NCBI GenBank assembly: GCA_000708835.1
Contig: DF237157.1
Span: 78,489 to 142,488 of the forward strand
Source: Klebsormidium nitens
Lineage: Eukaryota; Streptophyta; Klebsormidiophyceae; Klebsormidiales; Klebsormidiaceae
Direction of reading: 5' to 3'
Length of the DNA: 64,000 nt
Below are positions 48,717-59,700 of the stretch, piece after piece. How positions within the stretch are numbered: position 1 is the stretch's first letter; every line of letters starts with the position of its first letter. The notes below the pieces were generated by a model. That model did not search any database. It saw only the letters and a program-made list of their open reading frames with translations, and was not told the origin of the DNA. The translations under genes and the position numbers were made by a program.

Positions 48717-50686
48717 ATGGCTTCTTTCCTTTTGCCCCCGCCTTCCGCTCCCCTCTCTCCTCATCAAGAACGTGGGGAAAGTAGGACGGGGCAGTTCCAA
48801 GAGTTTGCCACCGAGCCTGCTCCTGACTTTTATCCAGAAATTTATAATCACTGGGATGCAATGTGGAGGGGAGAGCTGGGGAACAGAGCGAAGCATAAGC
48901 TCTCTGACCTGAAAAGTCCATCGGAGAGGCTGCATCGGTTGGAGACATTGGCCTTCTGGCGGTTATTGAGACGTGCCGCCAGGACATTGGAGCACCCAAG
49001 ACCCGTGACGGAGAGGAGCGATGAAGCAATAGTCCAAGACAACAAAGAGCATGTGAGGAACCGTGAACGTGGGTGGCTCAATGAGCGCAACTCGGAGAAG
49101 GGCAAAGTTTTGAGAAGCTACCTAGAGTGGCCCGAAGGGATCCCCCTCCATGATCCCGACTCCTTCAAGAAACTTGGGTACGATGGGAAGGAGCTGCGTG
49201 AATGCTTTGTGAGCGCTGTGCACTGGCAAGAAGAGCAAGCATGGAACGACAAGGCTTCCTTTGCGGGCAGCCCCATGTCTAGCATCTGGAGCCTTCCTAG
49301 TACGGCAGAATCAGGTACGCCTTTCATTGCTGCCAGCTAAACTTTCTGGCCCCTGACCGGTAGCAGGAACAGATGAAGTGGGATAGTCAACCTTGCCTCG
49401 CCTGATTTGCGTCTTCTTTTCGGGAAAGAAAGCCAAGTTGCGGCGAACGCACTTAATTTTATCCTGCCTAAGGAACCATTGCTCACGATAGTTGTCATAT
49501 TCAAAGCCTCCGAACTTCAGCTGTCGCTTGGGTCTCCTAAGAATGATGTTATTGGACATATCACCCGCCCTTGAAGGCAGCTATGCCTCGCCAGTAAATC
49601 GTCAAGTCTCTGCGGTTCTATTGTGCTGAAACGTTTCAGGGAGTTTACTTTTGAGTCTGACCGGCCAACATGAGCTCCCTCTAAACCCGGCACATATTTG
49701 TTTGCAAAGCTCGCTTGATTGCATCAGAGTTGCCCGCTGACTGATCTGTGTGTCTGGCAGGGCCGTCCTCGTCAAGAAACGGATACCCTTGCCTCGACAT
49801 ACATCCTCTCTCAAGCAGCTGGCGAGAGATTCCACCAATTGGATCCATTCGAAGTCTCTCCAGTTTTGGGTCATCAATGGACATACCGAAGGTAAAGTCC
49901 TAAAAAACGGATCAATTTGAAGTCAAGAGTGGACATTCAGTGCACATATAAACCTTTGTTGCAGAGCTCTTTAAGAGCCTGAGCAAGGTCCAGGACTTCC
50001 AGCATAGCGTACTGCAATGGCTATCGTTGCCAACCAGCAATGGGATTATTTGCTACCTTGCTGTATAGATCGATTTCAAGGTCCACATCTTGAAGTTCTG
50101 GACAACGCGTGTGATATCCATGCTGCCAGGCAAGCGCAAAGGCGGATCTCAAAACACGTAAATGAGAGCGGTCAGCATGAGGAGGATGACACCGTGAGAG
50201 GGCTTGCTTGTGTTGAGCCACGACACTTTCAACGCTGTCCTCTGCGAGAGCTGAATCTCAGATTTCTACCTGCAGCCAGCACGGTCACACTCCTCGAGGG
50301 GGTCCAACCGGAGTGTGGACGGTGCGAGGATGTTCAAGGTGAAGTTTCTGTGCAGTGCTGGGGGTGATATAAGATTTACGGATGGAGCATGGCGGTACGT
50401 GGGGGGCGAGACGCGCTTTTTCACAGTGAGCCGGGATATCACGTACTCGGAGCTCAGCTTCAACCTGACCAAGTACTGCGGCACAGAAATTGGCCTCAAA
50501 TACCAGCTACCCGACTCGAACCTCGACACGCTGGTGTTCCTGTCCAACGACCGAGACTTGAACCGCATGATGGAGGAGTATGATGAGAATGAGTGGACGT
50601 GGGCGGGCAAAGCGCAGCGGCTGCGGCTTTTTGTTTTCCCGGAATTGTCACTTCGTGGCAGCTTCGGCTCTCGGACACTTTGGTGA
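48717..50686 (+). CDS. PB1-domain protein, 3 exons, 379 aa
   Basis: Exons 48717-49314, 49761-49891 and 50276-50686 join in phase (1, 0). The N-terminal 200 residues (FYPEIYNHWDAMWRGELGN, FWRLLRRAARTLEHP) are helical and of no family I recognise. A serine-rich linker (RSLSSFGSSMDIPK) follows. Residues 262-350 are a PB1 domain: basic first strand FKVKFLC, GGETRFFTVSRD, LKYQLPDSNLDTLVFLSND with acidic positions, DLNRMMEEYDENE, and RLRLFVFP. PB1 domains mediate head-to-tail protein pairing. The protein ends 12 residues later (SLRGSFGSRTLW). A GTGAAG after that TTTG could be a donor, so a longer C-terminus is possible. An alternative exon near 49965-50060 (LFKSLSKVQDF) does not fit the phase. Confidence 0.75.
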
Positions 50687-52145
50687 AGTCTGGTCACTTC
50701 GATGGCTCGTCTGCGATCCCTGCTTTTGAGTTCGAAGCTCTTCGTGTGCCAAGAGTGCATGCACTCAGGTCTTATGTACATCCACTTGCACTCCGTCCTT
50801 CGTACCACTTACCACTTCGACAACGTAGAGCAGCGCTTAAGTTCGGAACCGGCCCTCATGGTATGCTCAGCAAAGAGGGGGGGGGTGGGCAGTATAGAAC
50901 AATTGGACCCAGCAAAGCTTCATAGTTGGCCCGTCTGTCACGCTGTCTGAGGTCTTCAATCATGACATGAATCTAATGTGCTAACTTCGCTCCTCGGGCG
51001 GCTTGCAAGATGGAGTGCCCTTGAATCTGCTGATGCCAGACGGTACGGAATGCACTTATCAGTATAGATACAAGATCGAGCATGATTGCCCCGCTTGTGC
51101 CATGGCTGGTTGGCGAGTACAGTTTGCATATGATCTCACTAACCGACATTGACAATCGACTGCGTAATTTAGCGAGTGGCCGGGCCATGCAGTGTTAGTA
51201 TGTTGGAAGCTTATACTGTCCTGAGTGGCTTCATATTCTCCCGACCATGCAGGCCCCGAGTCCGCTGGCGGCCCGTGCGCATGTGATGCAGCCCACAAAA
51301 CAATGCTCCAGTATTTCTGTCTAGGGCGATCCGCGGCCTCGATGAGTCTTCGGAGGCAGTAACTGAGTACTATGAGTGGTTCCGAAAAATCTAGGTTGAA
51401 AATGCTAGCGCCAGAGTATCGCGTACCTTGATGCTATCATCCATGTGTGATCGTTGATCGAGACACATCATTACAGACGCGTTGGCAACTCCAGCACTGT
51501 CACCGACGGACTGTTTGCATGAGTTAAGGCCGGCTTCTGTTGCAACTTGGTTGTCTGACTCTAGCCTGGCGCAAATAAACACCGCGACGACGTCTGATTC
51601 CTAGCAATATCACCTTAACATGACTGTACATTTCTCAAACTAGACTACCAGGTGGGGTTCGTAGCACAATGTCATCTTTGGCACTCCCCGAAACTTAAGG
51701 TAATGTATTCCGAAGCAGCCCTAAGCGAAAGACTCGAGACTTGCGAGCCACCTTGACAAGCAGGCCACATGTCCTACATTAGAGGCATCTGGGCGCTTAG
51801 CAGATAAATCCTGCCTTCGCTTTTGCGTGTTTCCGCCCAATGGTGGAGGGGCTAACTGACCCGTCTTTATGCTACCTGTCATCAACATCCAACTCGCGTA
51901 CTGTGCTGCAACCTTCTCTTCAAGGCCGCCGCCCCGTCTGCGACCCTCGATACATCCTCCAAAACCTACCTCACCTTCGACAGACTCGTTATAGATGTTT
52001 TCGTTTAAGCTCGTCCATCATTTGCAAATGTCTTTCAACTCGACCCCCAATAAAAGGGTTTCCTTGACTAGTGCGATCCATAGCCTCACCTCTCCCCCTC
52101 TTTCCGTCAACCCCCCCGAATATCCACCACGCCCCTCTCTTCTCT
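50687..52145. other. Convergent intergenic region
   Basis: Between the 3' ends of the PB1 and PLAC8 genes. Nothing recognised beyond short random frames. Confidence 0.5.
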
Positions 52146-55100
52146 CTATTTCTTCTTGGGAGGTGCCGTCCCCTCGGGTTTCAGGGGCGCCGGCGCCCCC
52201 GCCCCCATCTCCTTCATGATCTTCGCCCGCTCCTCCGCGCGCACCCGCTCCTCAAATGCGGCCTTGTCTTTCTCGTTGGCGTGGGCCTGAATCTCCAGGT
52301 CCTTGCGCAGCCCGCCATGGCCGCGGATCTGCAGCTCGCGCGCCTCCTGGCACAGCGCGCACGGGTGGCAGAAGCACGACGTGCGGCAGTCGTCCATCGG
52401 GGTTTCCTGTTAAAAGGGGAAGACATTGCCTCAGACACTTCTTCAATTAAGAGTATAATCTATCAAATGCACGGATCGTATGAAACGTCAGTTGCACGGA
52501 TTGTACGAGAAGGTGGCAGAAGCACGACGTGCGGCAGTCGTTCATTGGGCTCTCCTGTACGCATTAGCAACGGATTCGTTGACACAGTAGATCTTTCAAA
52601 ATGGTTATACAGTGAGTGTAAGGATCGTACGGATCTGTGGCAGAAGCACGACGTGCGGCAGTCGTCCATTGTGGTTCCCTGCGAGAATTCAAGGACACGG
52701 TTCCAATTCTAGCTGTTTCGAAAGTATCGACTAAAAGCGAGGGTTACACGAAAGGGTGGCAGGAACACGGCGGATGTCTGGGAAACTCTACTACAAGTAT
52801 GGCCTGAATGTACGGGATTTTCTGTCAACGATGTGAGAGAGATGACTTAAAAAACGCGATGAGGTTTGAGTAACAAACATCAACGCACGGATTGTACGAC
52901 AGGGTGGCAGAAGCACGCCGTGCGGCAGTCGTCTTTTGGAGGCTCTTGCACAAGCATACGAGGACGAATCCGGGATCAGTACAGTTCTTCATCAGAGCTT
53001 GATCGTCATTCCGATGTTGGCCCAGCAGTCATACGCAATCGGCGGCACGAGCGTGTCAGCAAACGCTGCGGGCCTCAGGAAGGAACGAGTGGCGATCTGG
53101 TGCCTTCACCGTAGGTTCTCAAACCCTCTAAACCTGGAGCATTGGGACATCGGAGTCAACTCTGACCCACCTTGAGGTTATACTTGGTCCGGATCTTGGT
53201 CCGATACTCGTACGCAACCAGCGGCGCGAGCGTGACGGCGGCTGCTGCGGGCCCCAGCAAGAAGCAGGTGATAATCTGGATCGCTCCTCCCAGAACGCAG
53301 TGGATGAGGCAGTTGGTGAAGAAACGGAAGCCGTCTTTGGTGCCCTCTCCAACAGTTTGGACAGCGCCACAGCAGCCCTGCGAAAGGAGGGACAGATCTT
53401 ATATTGAACCACGCGGCCAGTGCCAAAATAAAACTCGAAGAGACTGCTACTACGGGCTACTTGACTCAATCCGTTGCAACAAGAGATGAAAGCCGTTCTT
53501 GGTGCGATTGATCAAAATTCTGACTAGATTGCCAACGGTCTGAATCGCGCCGCAGCAGCCCTGCAACATTGGCAATAATCATCGTTTCCTTATTTTGGAC
53601 TCGGATTCGGCACGAAGATACTTACATTGTCCGCACTTGGCAAAAAGAGAATCGAGACTTTTGGTGTGATCCAACAACGAAACTTTGTCCCAGTAGGAAC
53701 AGAATCACCATTTCGTCTGAATCACCTCTTGGCAACGTGCCAACGTACATCTGTGCTAGAAAGTACTAGAAGCGAGTGGGCTGTAGGCGGTAGCGGCGTA
53801 GACGAGTGGGGGACTGGTCAAGAAGTATGGCATTTCTGCTCGGAATGGTACAACAATCACAGCAGAAAGAAGTAAAGTCGTCCCAGACTGTACTTTCATA
53901 GTCCTTCCAGCAATTTCTGGCTATGTAATCACTAGCTTCAGTAGTGCCTGGTGCCAAAGTGGCAGATTGTACGGTCTCACCTTGGTTGTAGGGGCACCGA
54001 CGATCTTGTCGTCCCAGTCCATGACCGTCATGGCGTTCTGGCCAAAGAGAACGCATGGAACCACGGTGCCGAGGACACCTGCAAAGTGCGCTCGCCAAAG
54101 TCAGGGGTTTCTTCGTGTCAATTGTTTGGACAGTACTTTCAAAGGCAACCTAAAGTCGCTCTTGACAGACTTTTCAACGACTTTGACACCCGTGCGAAGC
54201 TCCTTCCTCAGCCTTCGGGGCTATTTTGCACCATCACCAGGACCTGCCCGCTTGTGTTCTTAGTGCGGAGAGATTGTTGTTGTGCAGTCTCATGTTAGAA
54301 AGGCTATTAAACGCTTGAGCACAATCGGCTGTGACATGCTCAGGCATACTCTGCTGACCATATGCAGAGCCCAATGTCAAAGCTAAGTGGTTCATCAGAA
54401 CTGTCACATAGTGGGTGAGGAGATACTCAGATAGAAATGACTTAAAACTTGAAGAAGTAGGTAAAGACTGTCCTGTGCTTGACTCCAGGAAATGGAGCAC
54501 GCAAATTCAAAACTTTGACCGGTCAGTTTACCGTTCACAATTAACCGTTACAGTTGACCGTTTCAGACTGGCCGCGCAACTGAGAAATGTGACATCAGCC
54601 CTTCATCTGCAAATCAGGACACCGGCGCGCTCACAGATCTCAGTGTCGGCGCAGCAATCAAAAATGCCAGTCTTCCAGGGTTCGGGGGGGCCCCTCGGCC
54701 GGCGCAGTTTCGGCAACTCCTTTTCGATCTCCTTGATCTCATTCTCGAGCTCGAGGATGCGCTGGTCCCGGCGCTCTATCTCATGCGAAGAATTAGCGAC
54801 GGCCGACCTCAGATGCTCAATCTGCAGAGGAAGGCATGTTTTGAGATCCCGCTTGCATTTGAACCTGAGTTTGACCTTCAGTTTGGCTAAACACCTCATG
54901 AGCTCAAGCAGATACACGTCGAACATAGGACCAACCACACCTCGTCACAGCCCCTTCTTCAAAGGATCTGAAGCGCTTGTGCAAAGGAACTTTGACAGAG
55001 TCAAAATGGCCCAAGGTGTGCACAAATACTTTTGTTTCTGACACGAACAGAGACACGGTACAATACTCAACAAACACAGAAGCTGTCTTGCACACCAGGA

Positions 55101-55483
55101 GCTACTTGCAGTCTTCCTAAGCATCTGCACGTCAACATCATCTCCACGATGATACCACCGCCCGCCTGTATTTACCAACAACCGTCCAGTCCAGTCGTTG
55201 ACAACAATGCACATCTTTAGTAGCACATCACCAGAGAAGACGGGCAAATATATAATGCACATCTCTAAGTGCGCAATCTGCAATGAAGACCCTTAATCCT
55301 AGCACAAAGGCGCAGAAGTTGGAAAGGACAGTAAGAAGCATCCAGTAAAGGTCCAATCCGGACTCTCACCTCGGCCTCCAGCTCAGCAATTTTTTGGTCC
55401 CTGATTGGCCCATGGGGTACCTCAATCTGTGGGGGTGTGGGTGGGACCACCTGAGTGGCAACACCTGGTGTACCGACCGTCAT
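52146..55483 (-). CDS. PLAC8 (CNR/PCR-type) cysteine-rich membrane protein with N-terminal coiled coil, 288 aa
   Basis: PLAC8-family proteins act in cell-number control and metal ion handling in plants. Exons on the minus strand: 55483-55370, 54821-54635, 54078-53981, 53377-53171, 52406-52146, with phases 0, 1, 0, 0. A short Pro-rich start (VVPPTPPQIEVP) leads to a coiled coil at about residues 30-85 (EIERRDQRILELENEIKEIE). The domain follows: PWKTGIFDCCADTEIC, GTVVPCVLFGQN, GCCGAV, a hydrophobic stretch (LIHCVLGGAIQIITCFLLGP, about 155-175) and DCRTSCFCHPCALCQEAREL. A charged helical tail ends in PPKKK. The classical CCxxxxCPC motif appears as a variant. Fusion to a coiled coil suggests oligomerisation (inference). 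Introns 3 and 4 contain multiple degraded copies of exons 4 and 5. Confidence 0.92.
52500..52955 (-). repeat. Three to four degenerate copies of PLAC8 exon 5 start
   Basis: Minus-strand blocks reading DCRTSCFCH follow acceptor-like CAG at about 52554 and 52678, with a weaker copy near 52757 and another (DCRTACFCHP, acceptor lost) near 52945. The real exon starts at 52406. The first two steps are 148 and 124 bp. The copies frameshift or stop soon after the Cys motif. Confidence 0.9.
53030..53110 (-). repeat. Degenerate copy of PLAC8 exon 4 3' part
   Basis: On the minus strand this resembles the exon 4 segment encoding GPAAAAVTLAPLVAYEY, read here as RPAAFADTLVPPIAYD. It lies downstream of exon 4 in intron 4. 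Confidence 0.75.
53476..53566 (-). repeat. Degenerate copy of PLAC8 exon 4 acceptor and start
   Basis: A TTGCAG acceptor is followed by codons for GCCGAIQTVGNLV and then TKNGF, matching GCCGAVQTVGEGTKDGF of the real exon 183 bp further along the transcript. Confidence 0.85.
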
Positions 55484-56955
55484 GTTTGAAATTAAGGTTT
55501 GAAGCTCTCCGTTCAGACTCCCTCTCACTCCCTCCCCACTCAATCTTTGTCTTCAGACCCTTCAAGAAGAATGGATCATGCCTCTTTTCAGACCCCCTTA
55601 AGCCAGCCTCTTGCTAAGAGAAGGAACAACAGCAGCCTGCAGACAACAAGCCCACAATGGACAAATTCGAAGCTCTGAAGACGTCCAATGAATCTGCAGA
55701 GCTCGGCTCCGCTTGTTTCCTGCGCCTCAGATCTCAGATCTTGCAGCTAGCTGCTAGCTAGAGCCAAATGCAACAATTGCTGGAGGTCGCGGCCGCATGC
55801 GGCGGTGCGTGGTAACGGCAGTGTCGTTCGGTAATGGTAACAAACGCTGCATCATGGCCATCCAGCATTGAGAAGATTTGACTGGTCAGCGGCCGCACCC
55901 AACCTAGTTCAAGGAGTCAGCTCTGCACTTTGTGCGAGTCTGCATGGGCCAATCTACCTTAAAGTACGGTAGCTGCGTCACAAGCCTGGGCATCGAAACG
56001 TAGGATGCATGCATACAGGGCATGCATGAACTTTAGTTTTGACGGGCCGACATGCCAGATTCATGTGCTCGTGAAAATCTTATAGAAATTTACGTAGCGC
56101 ATCATAGTCAACTGGTGAAAGCGTGTACAGGTTCTTGAGCGACGAGCCACGTGCATGGGCCATGTGGCTTGATCGCTTCACACATGTTGCCCTCTTGTTC
56201 ACCAGCAAGCCGATCCGGTCTGATCCGATCCGATCCAAATACCTATATATATGTTTTGATTGTACTCCTAATCGCTTATGCGCCTACACTGCACGCAACT
56301 CCCCTATATCTCATGTTCAAGCTGTCGGTGCCTGAGACAAATATTGAATAAATATTCTGACATTGCTTACCATGATTGGATGCTGAGAAACTTAATTGAG
56401 AAACTCGATCGATTGCTTGTTAAGTCTCACACGTCGACTCCGGCCATATCGTTTGAATGAAAAGGAGTTCTAGAAATGGCATGATGTCAAGCTTGAAATG
56501 GACCTTAGCGATCAGCTTCTTCGACCTCTATATAGTATTTGCCTTCAATGTGATTGCCCTCTCATCAAGCGCAGCAGTGAATCAATGGCACTACCTACTG
56601 TTAACTTGAGACTCATTTCTAACTTTGCCCCGGATTGACCAGTTCAGTCGATCAATCTAATATCCTTAAATAAGCGCAACTCGGATGATATATCTGGATG
56701 TGTTTGGACGCTCCTTGCCGTTGCCCAAGCTCCGCAAAGCTGTTGACTACGACCAACCTCTCGTTCGTTTGTGCCATCGATTTCCAACTTCTCATGCAAC
56801 CAATGTCCGCCTCTTGCAACCACAAACGAACCAACCCCCTTTCAAAAACTTGTTTTAAAAATCGTTCTGCTGACAGATTAACGGATGCTGCTTTGTACAA
56901 CCCAGTACCGAATCTGAATGGGCACCGGAAAACACAGAATGTTGACGACCTCCCG
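55484..56955. other. Intergenic region
   Basis: Between the PLAC8 start and the TMEM45-like 3' end, both on the minus strand. It contains CTAGCTAGCTG-like and GATCCGATCC short repeats and a TATATATA stretch near 56243. No gene recognised. Confidence 0.5.
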
Positions 56956-59700
56956 CTATAGATCCGACAGCTGCACGTGCCCGTCTTTTGGGCCTTCTTC
57001 TTCGTTGTCGACCAACGTCTCATACGAAGCGCCCTGAAAGGAGCGATGATCGCTGTTTAAGGTATTTAACAAACTTTCCTAACTTCGGCTCTGAGGTCGA
57101 CACCATGCAAACTCCGTGTAGGAGAGCCCTCACTCATAAGAGCAACTTTGAGAATTACGCTTGACAATCTTTACCCACGCTTCCGGCTAAATACAAACAA
57201 AGTTCTATTCTGGTGGAACGTTCACTTCGGACCCGCTGCGTCTCCGAGATGACGGCCAACATTAAGGTGGGTCCGAAGACAACCTCGTGCAAGGTGCCGT
57301 CACAATCATGGTAGATCTGGAAAACACAAGGTGGGGAAAAAACTCTGCCAACGCCTTCAATTTTCGACGGAATGGAAAAGACCAGCGCCCTCAACAGAGC
57401 CAAAGACCAAACGGCACAAATTGCTTTGCTTCTCAATTTGAATGATATCTACCGAAGTGCACGAGAGCAAGTGCCGTCCCCTTCGTTGAAGCAGAGTTTT
57501 GATTAAGGATGCAGTGCGTTGGGATATTCGGCGGTGCCAGAATTATGGTACGAGAAAACAGTCTTGAAGAAGAAAGTCAGACACCCAAATTGTGTGAAAT
57601 CAATCACTCCAAGCTTGCTGCCTGAAATGGCATCTGTGGTACAGGATTAACGGCGTCCTTTCTGTATGCTTCCGGAAGAAGCTGAACCATCTGCCGATTG
57701 GGCTTCCGGGTCTCATGTCAACGGCGCAAACTTTCGCAAGAGAGAAGATACAGGACGATGCTTGACCGGTGAACGACTGATCAAGGCATGTGGCACGGAA
57801 AGAAACATACAGGCACAAGCGGCCCAAGGGAATCCCAGAAAAGGAAGAACGCGATTGTCAATACAGGCAGCACTGTCCCCTGGTCCTAAGACCTTCCCTC
57901 TTTGAAGTTCCTCTCACACCTTGACCTTGCAGTTTGCGTTTGCAAGAAAGACTCAGACTCGAGCCTTCGATGCGCCGCGTCTGCCTCGCTCCTTCATTGT
58001 CCCATCTTCAAACCTCGTTCTGCTCCATTTCAGAAATCGCCCATGCTTCACATTTCCTCCCCAGGTCACCTCCGACCAATGCACCGGCTTTGCAAAGAAC
58101 ACAACGTTCAAAGGCAGGTTGCTTTCGTTTAATCACACTGAGCCATGGACTGAACCTCTTCTGATACCGCAAGATTTTGAAACCGCTGTCTAGTTCCCCA
58201 GATCTGTCTTGACATCGTAACATTCATTTCGGCAAAAACCCATTTCGAGTTGAGTCTCACCTTGGGCTTGTAGATAGCATTTGCCACCGCAAACGCTGCG
58301 AGCGTGAGCATCAAGACGACTGCCACGTGGCAAGTAAAGAGCAGATTGGCGATTGCCTTGGCTCGGTGTGTCGCCATCTCGTCCTTACACGTGGTCGAGC
58401 CGTCCGTGCCGTTGGGCGCATCCGGCTCGTGATGGCACCCCAGGGGGATTGTGCCTGATAGGACGGTGGGGGTTATCAAGGGCCAAACGAGGGTTACTCC
58501 CGATCACGGCTTTCAGTCTTTGAAAGACACAAGGGAGGTGGCGAGAAGATCGTGTGCATGTTGAAGCAGACAGGGAAACCAAGTTTGAGTCATTTAAGAA
58601 GTATGGACCTGAAGTGTCGAGACTAAAATGAAGCGCTCGCAAGATGGAGATTGGCCTTGAAAAGGGACGGTGAGGAGGACGCAGAGAATGGGAAGGCAGG
58701 GCCGTGCTTCAAGTAAAGGACTGCACTCAAGGGCGGGAGTGAAGGACTCTTGTGATCAAAGCGGACAGACTCTTGGGAGTTCATGACACTTCATGACAGC
58801 CGCACTATGAGAGTGTGATGTCGTTGAAAACTTAGTTGAAATCAAATGTACAGAGACTAACTTTGTCATATCATTTGTAACTCAGAAGTGGTCCGTTTCT
58901 GATGTAATAAGGGGCCCCAGAATCTCTTGAAGCACAGAAACAAACACAAGATGCCGAGAAACTCCTGGAAGAGGACAGACGACCAACTACGTTCAGATTT
59001 TCAGGAAGCAGTTTGGCGTGAACAGCATAGGCGGTTTCATTCATACAGCACTGCAGAAGCGATCGCTTGACTGTAAACACATACCTGGGAAGAAGAGGGT
59101 GAAAGCCACCTGCAAGAACCATGTCCCTTGAAGCACGAGCGCCCCCGCTGCCGCAAGGTCCATTAAGAAGCTCCCGTTCTGCCATGTCAGCAGCCAAGAG
59201 AGCGCCATACAGGCGAATATGGGGATGGTCAACAGGGTATGTACTTGCGATTCCAGCCCTTCATGATTGGCCGAGTGGAAATGGAAGAGAAGAAACTCTA
59301 TCAAGAAGCAAAACCCTGCGACTCCGTGTAGCGCTCCTCGGGGGAGGGGGAGGAGGTTCGTAGACTCGGAGAGTAATGTTGCAAGAGCGAAGATCAAGAA
59401 AACGAAGAGCATTGCAGAGTGCTCGTAGTCGTTGAGAAGCGACATCGGGATGTTCCCGTGTTTGTCCAGTGGGCGGAAGTCGGTGGAGAGGAACAGCTCA
59501 AAGAATATGTCGAAAAGCGTCGCGAGAATGATGAGGTACAATTCGAAGAATTTCAAGAACCCGGGGCCCTGGTGGTAGACCTTCGCGACGTAGCGTAAGC
59601 CGTCCGCTCGGGCATACCTTACGACGCAGGAAAACAAGTGCCAGAGGCCTACGGCGAGAAAGAAGCCGCCAGGGAGGCAGTGGCCTAGGAATGTTCCCAT
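56956..59700 (-). CDS. TMEM45/DUF716 multipass membrane protein, 295 aa
   Basis: Exons on the minus strand 59700-59085, 58454-58261 and 57033-56956 join in phase (1, 0). The protein starts MGTFLGHCLPGGFFLAVGLW, the family hallmark of a GH..PG..F...G.W first segment. It has about seven membrane segments with intramembrane histidines (YEHSAMLFVFLIFALA, FLIEFLLFHFHSANHEG). It then carries a polar loop (GCHHEPDAPNG), the MATHRAKAIANLLFTCHVAV segment that matches the MDHENILFLT..WH region of TMEM45, and an acidic cytosolic tail ending VQLSDL. SYETLVDNEEE looks like a sorting-type tail. The molecular function of the family is poorly known. An in-phase alternative last exon may exist at 57318-57155. 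Confidence 0.9.

Noticed and set aside
49962-50065. Candidate extra exon LFKSLSKVQDF in the PB1 gene
   Set aside because: Exon 2 ends in phase 0 in the accepted model and this block opens only in phase 1; without it the three exons join cleanly.
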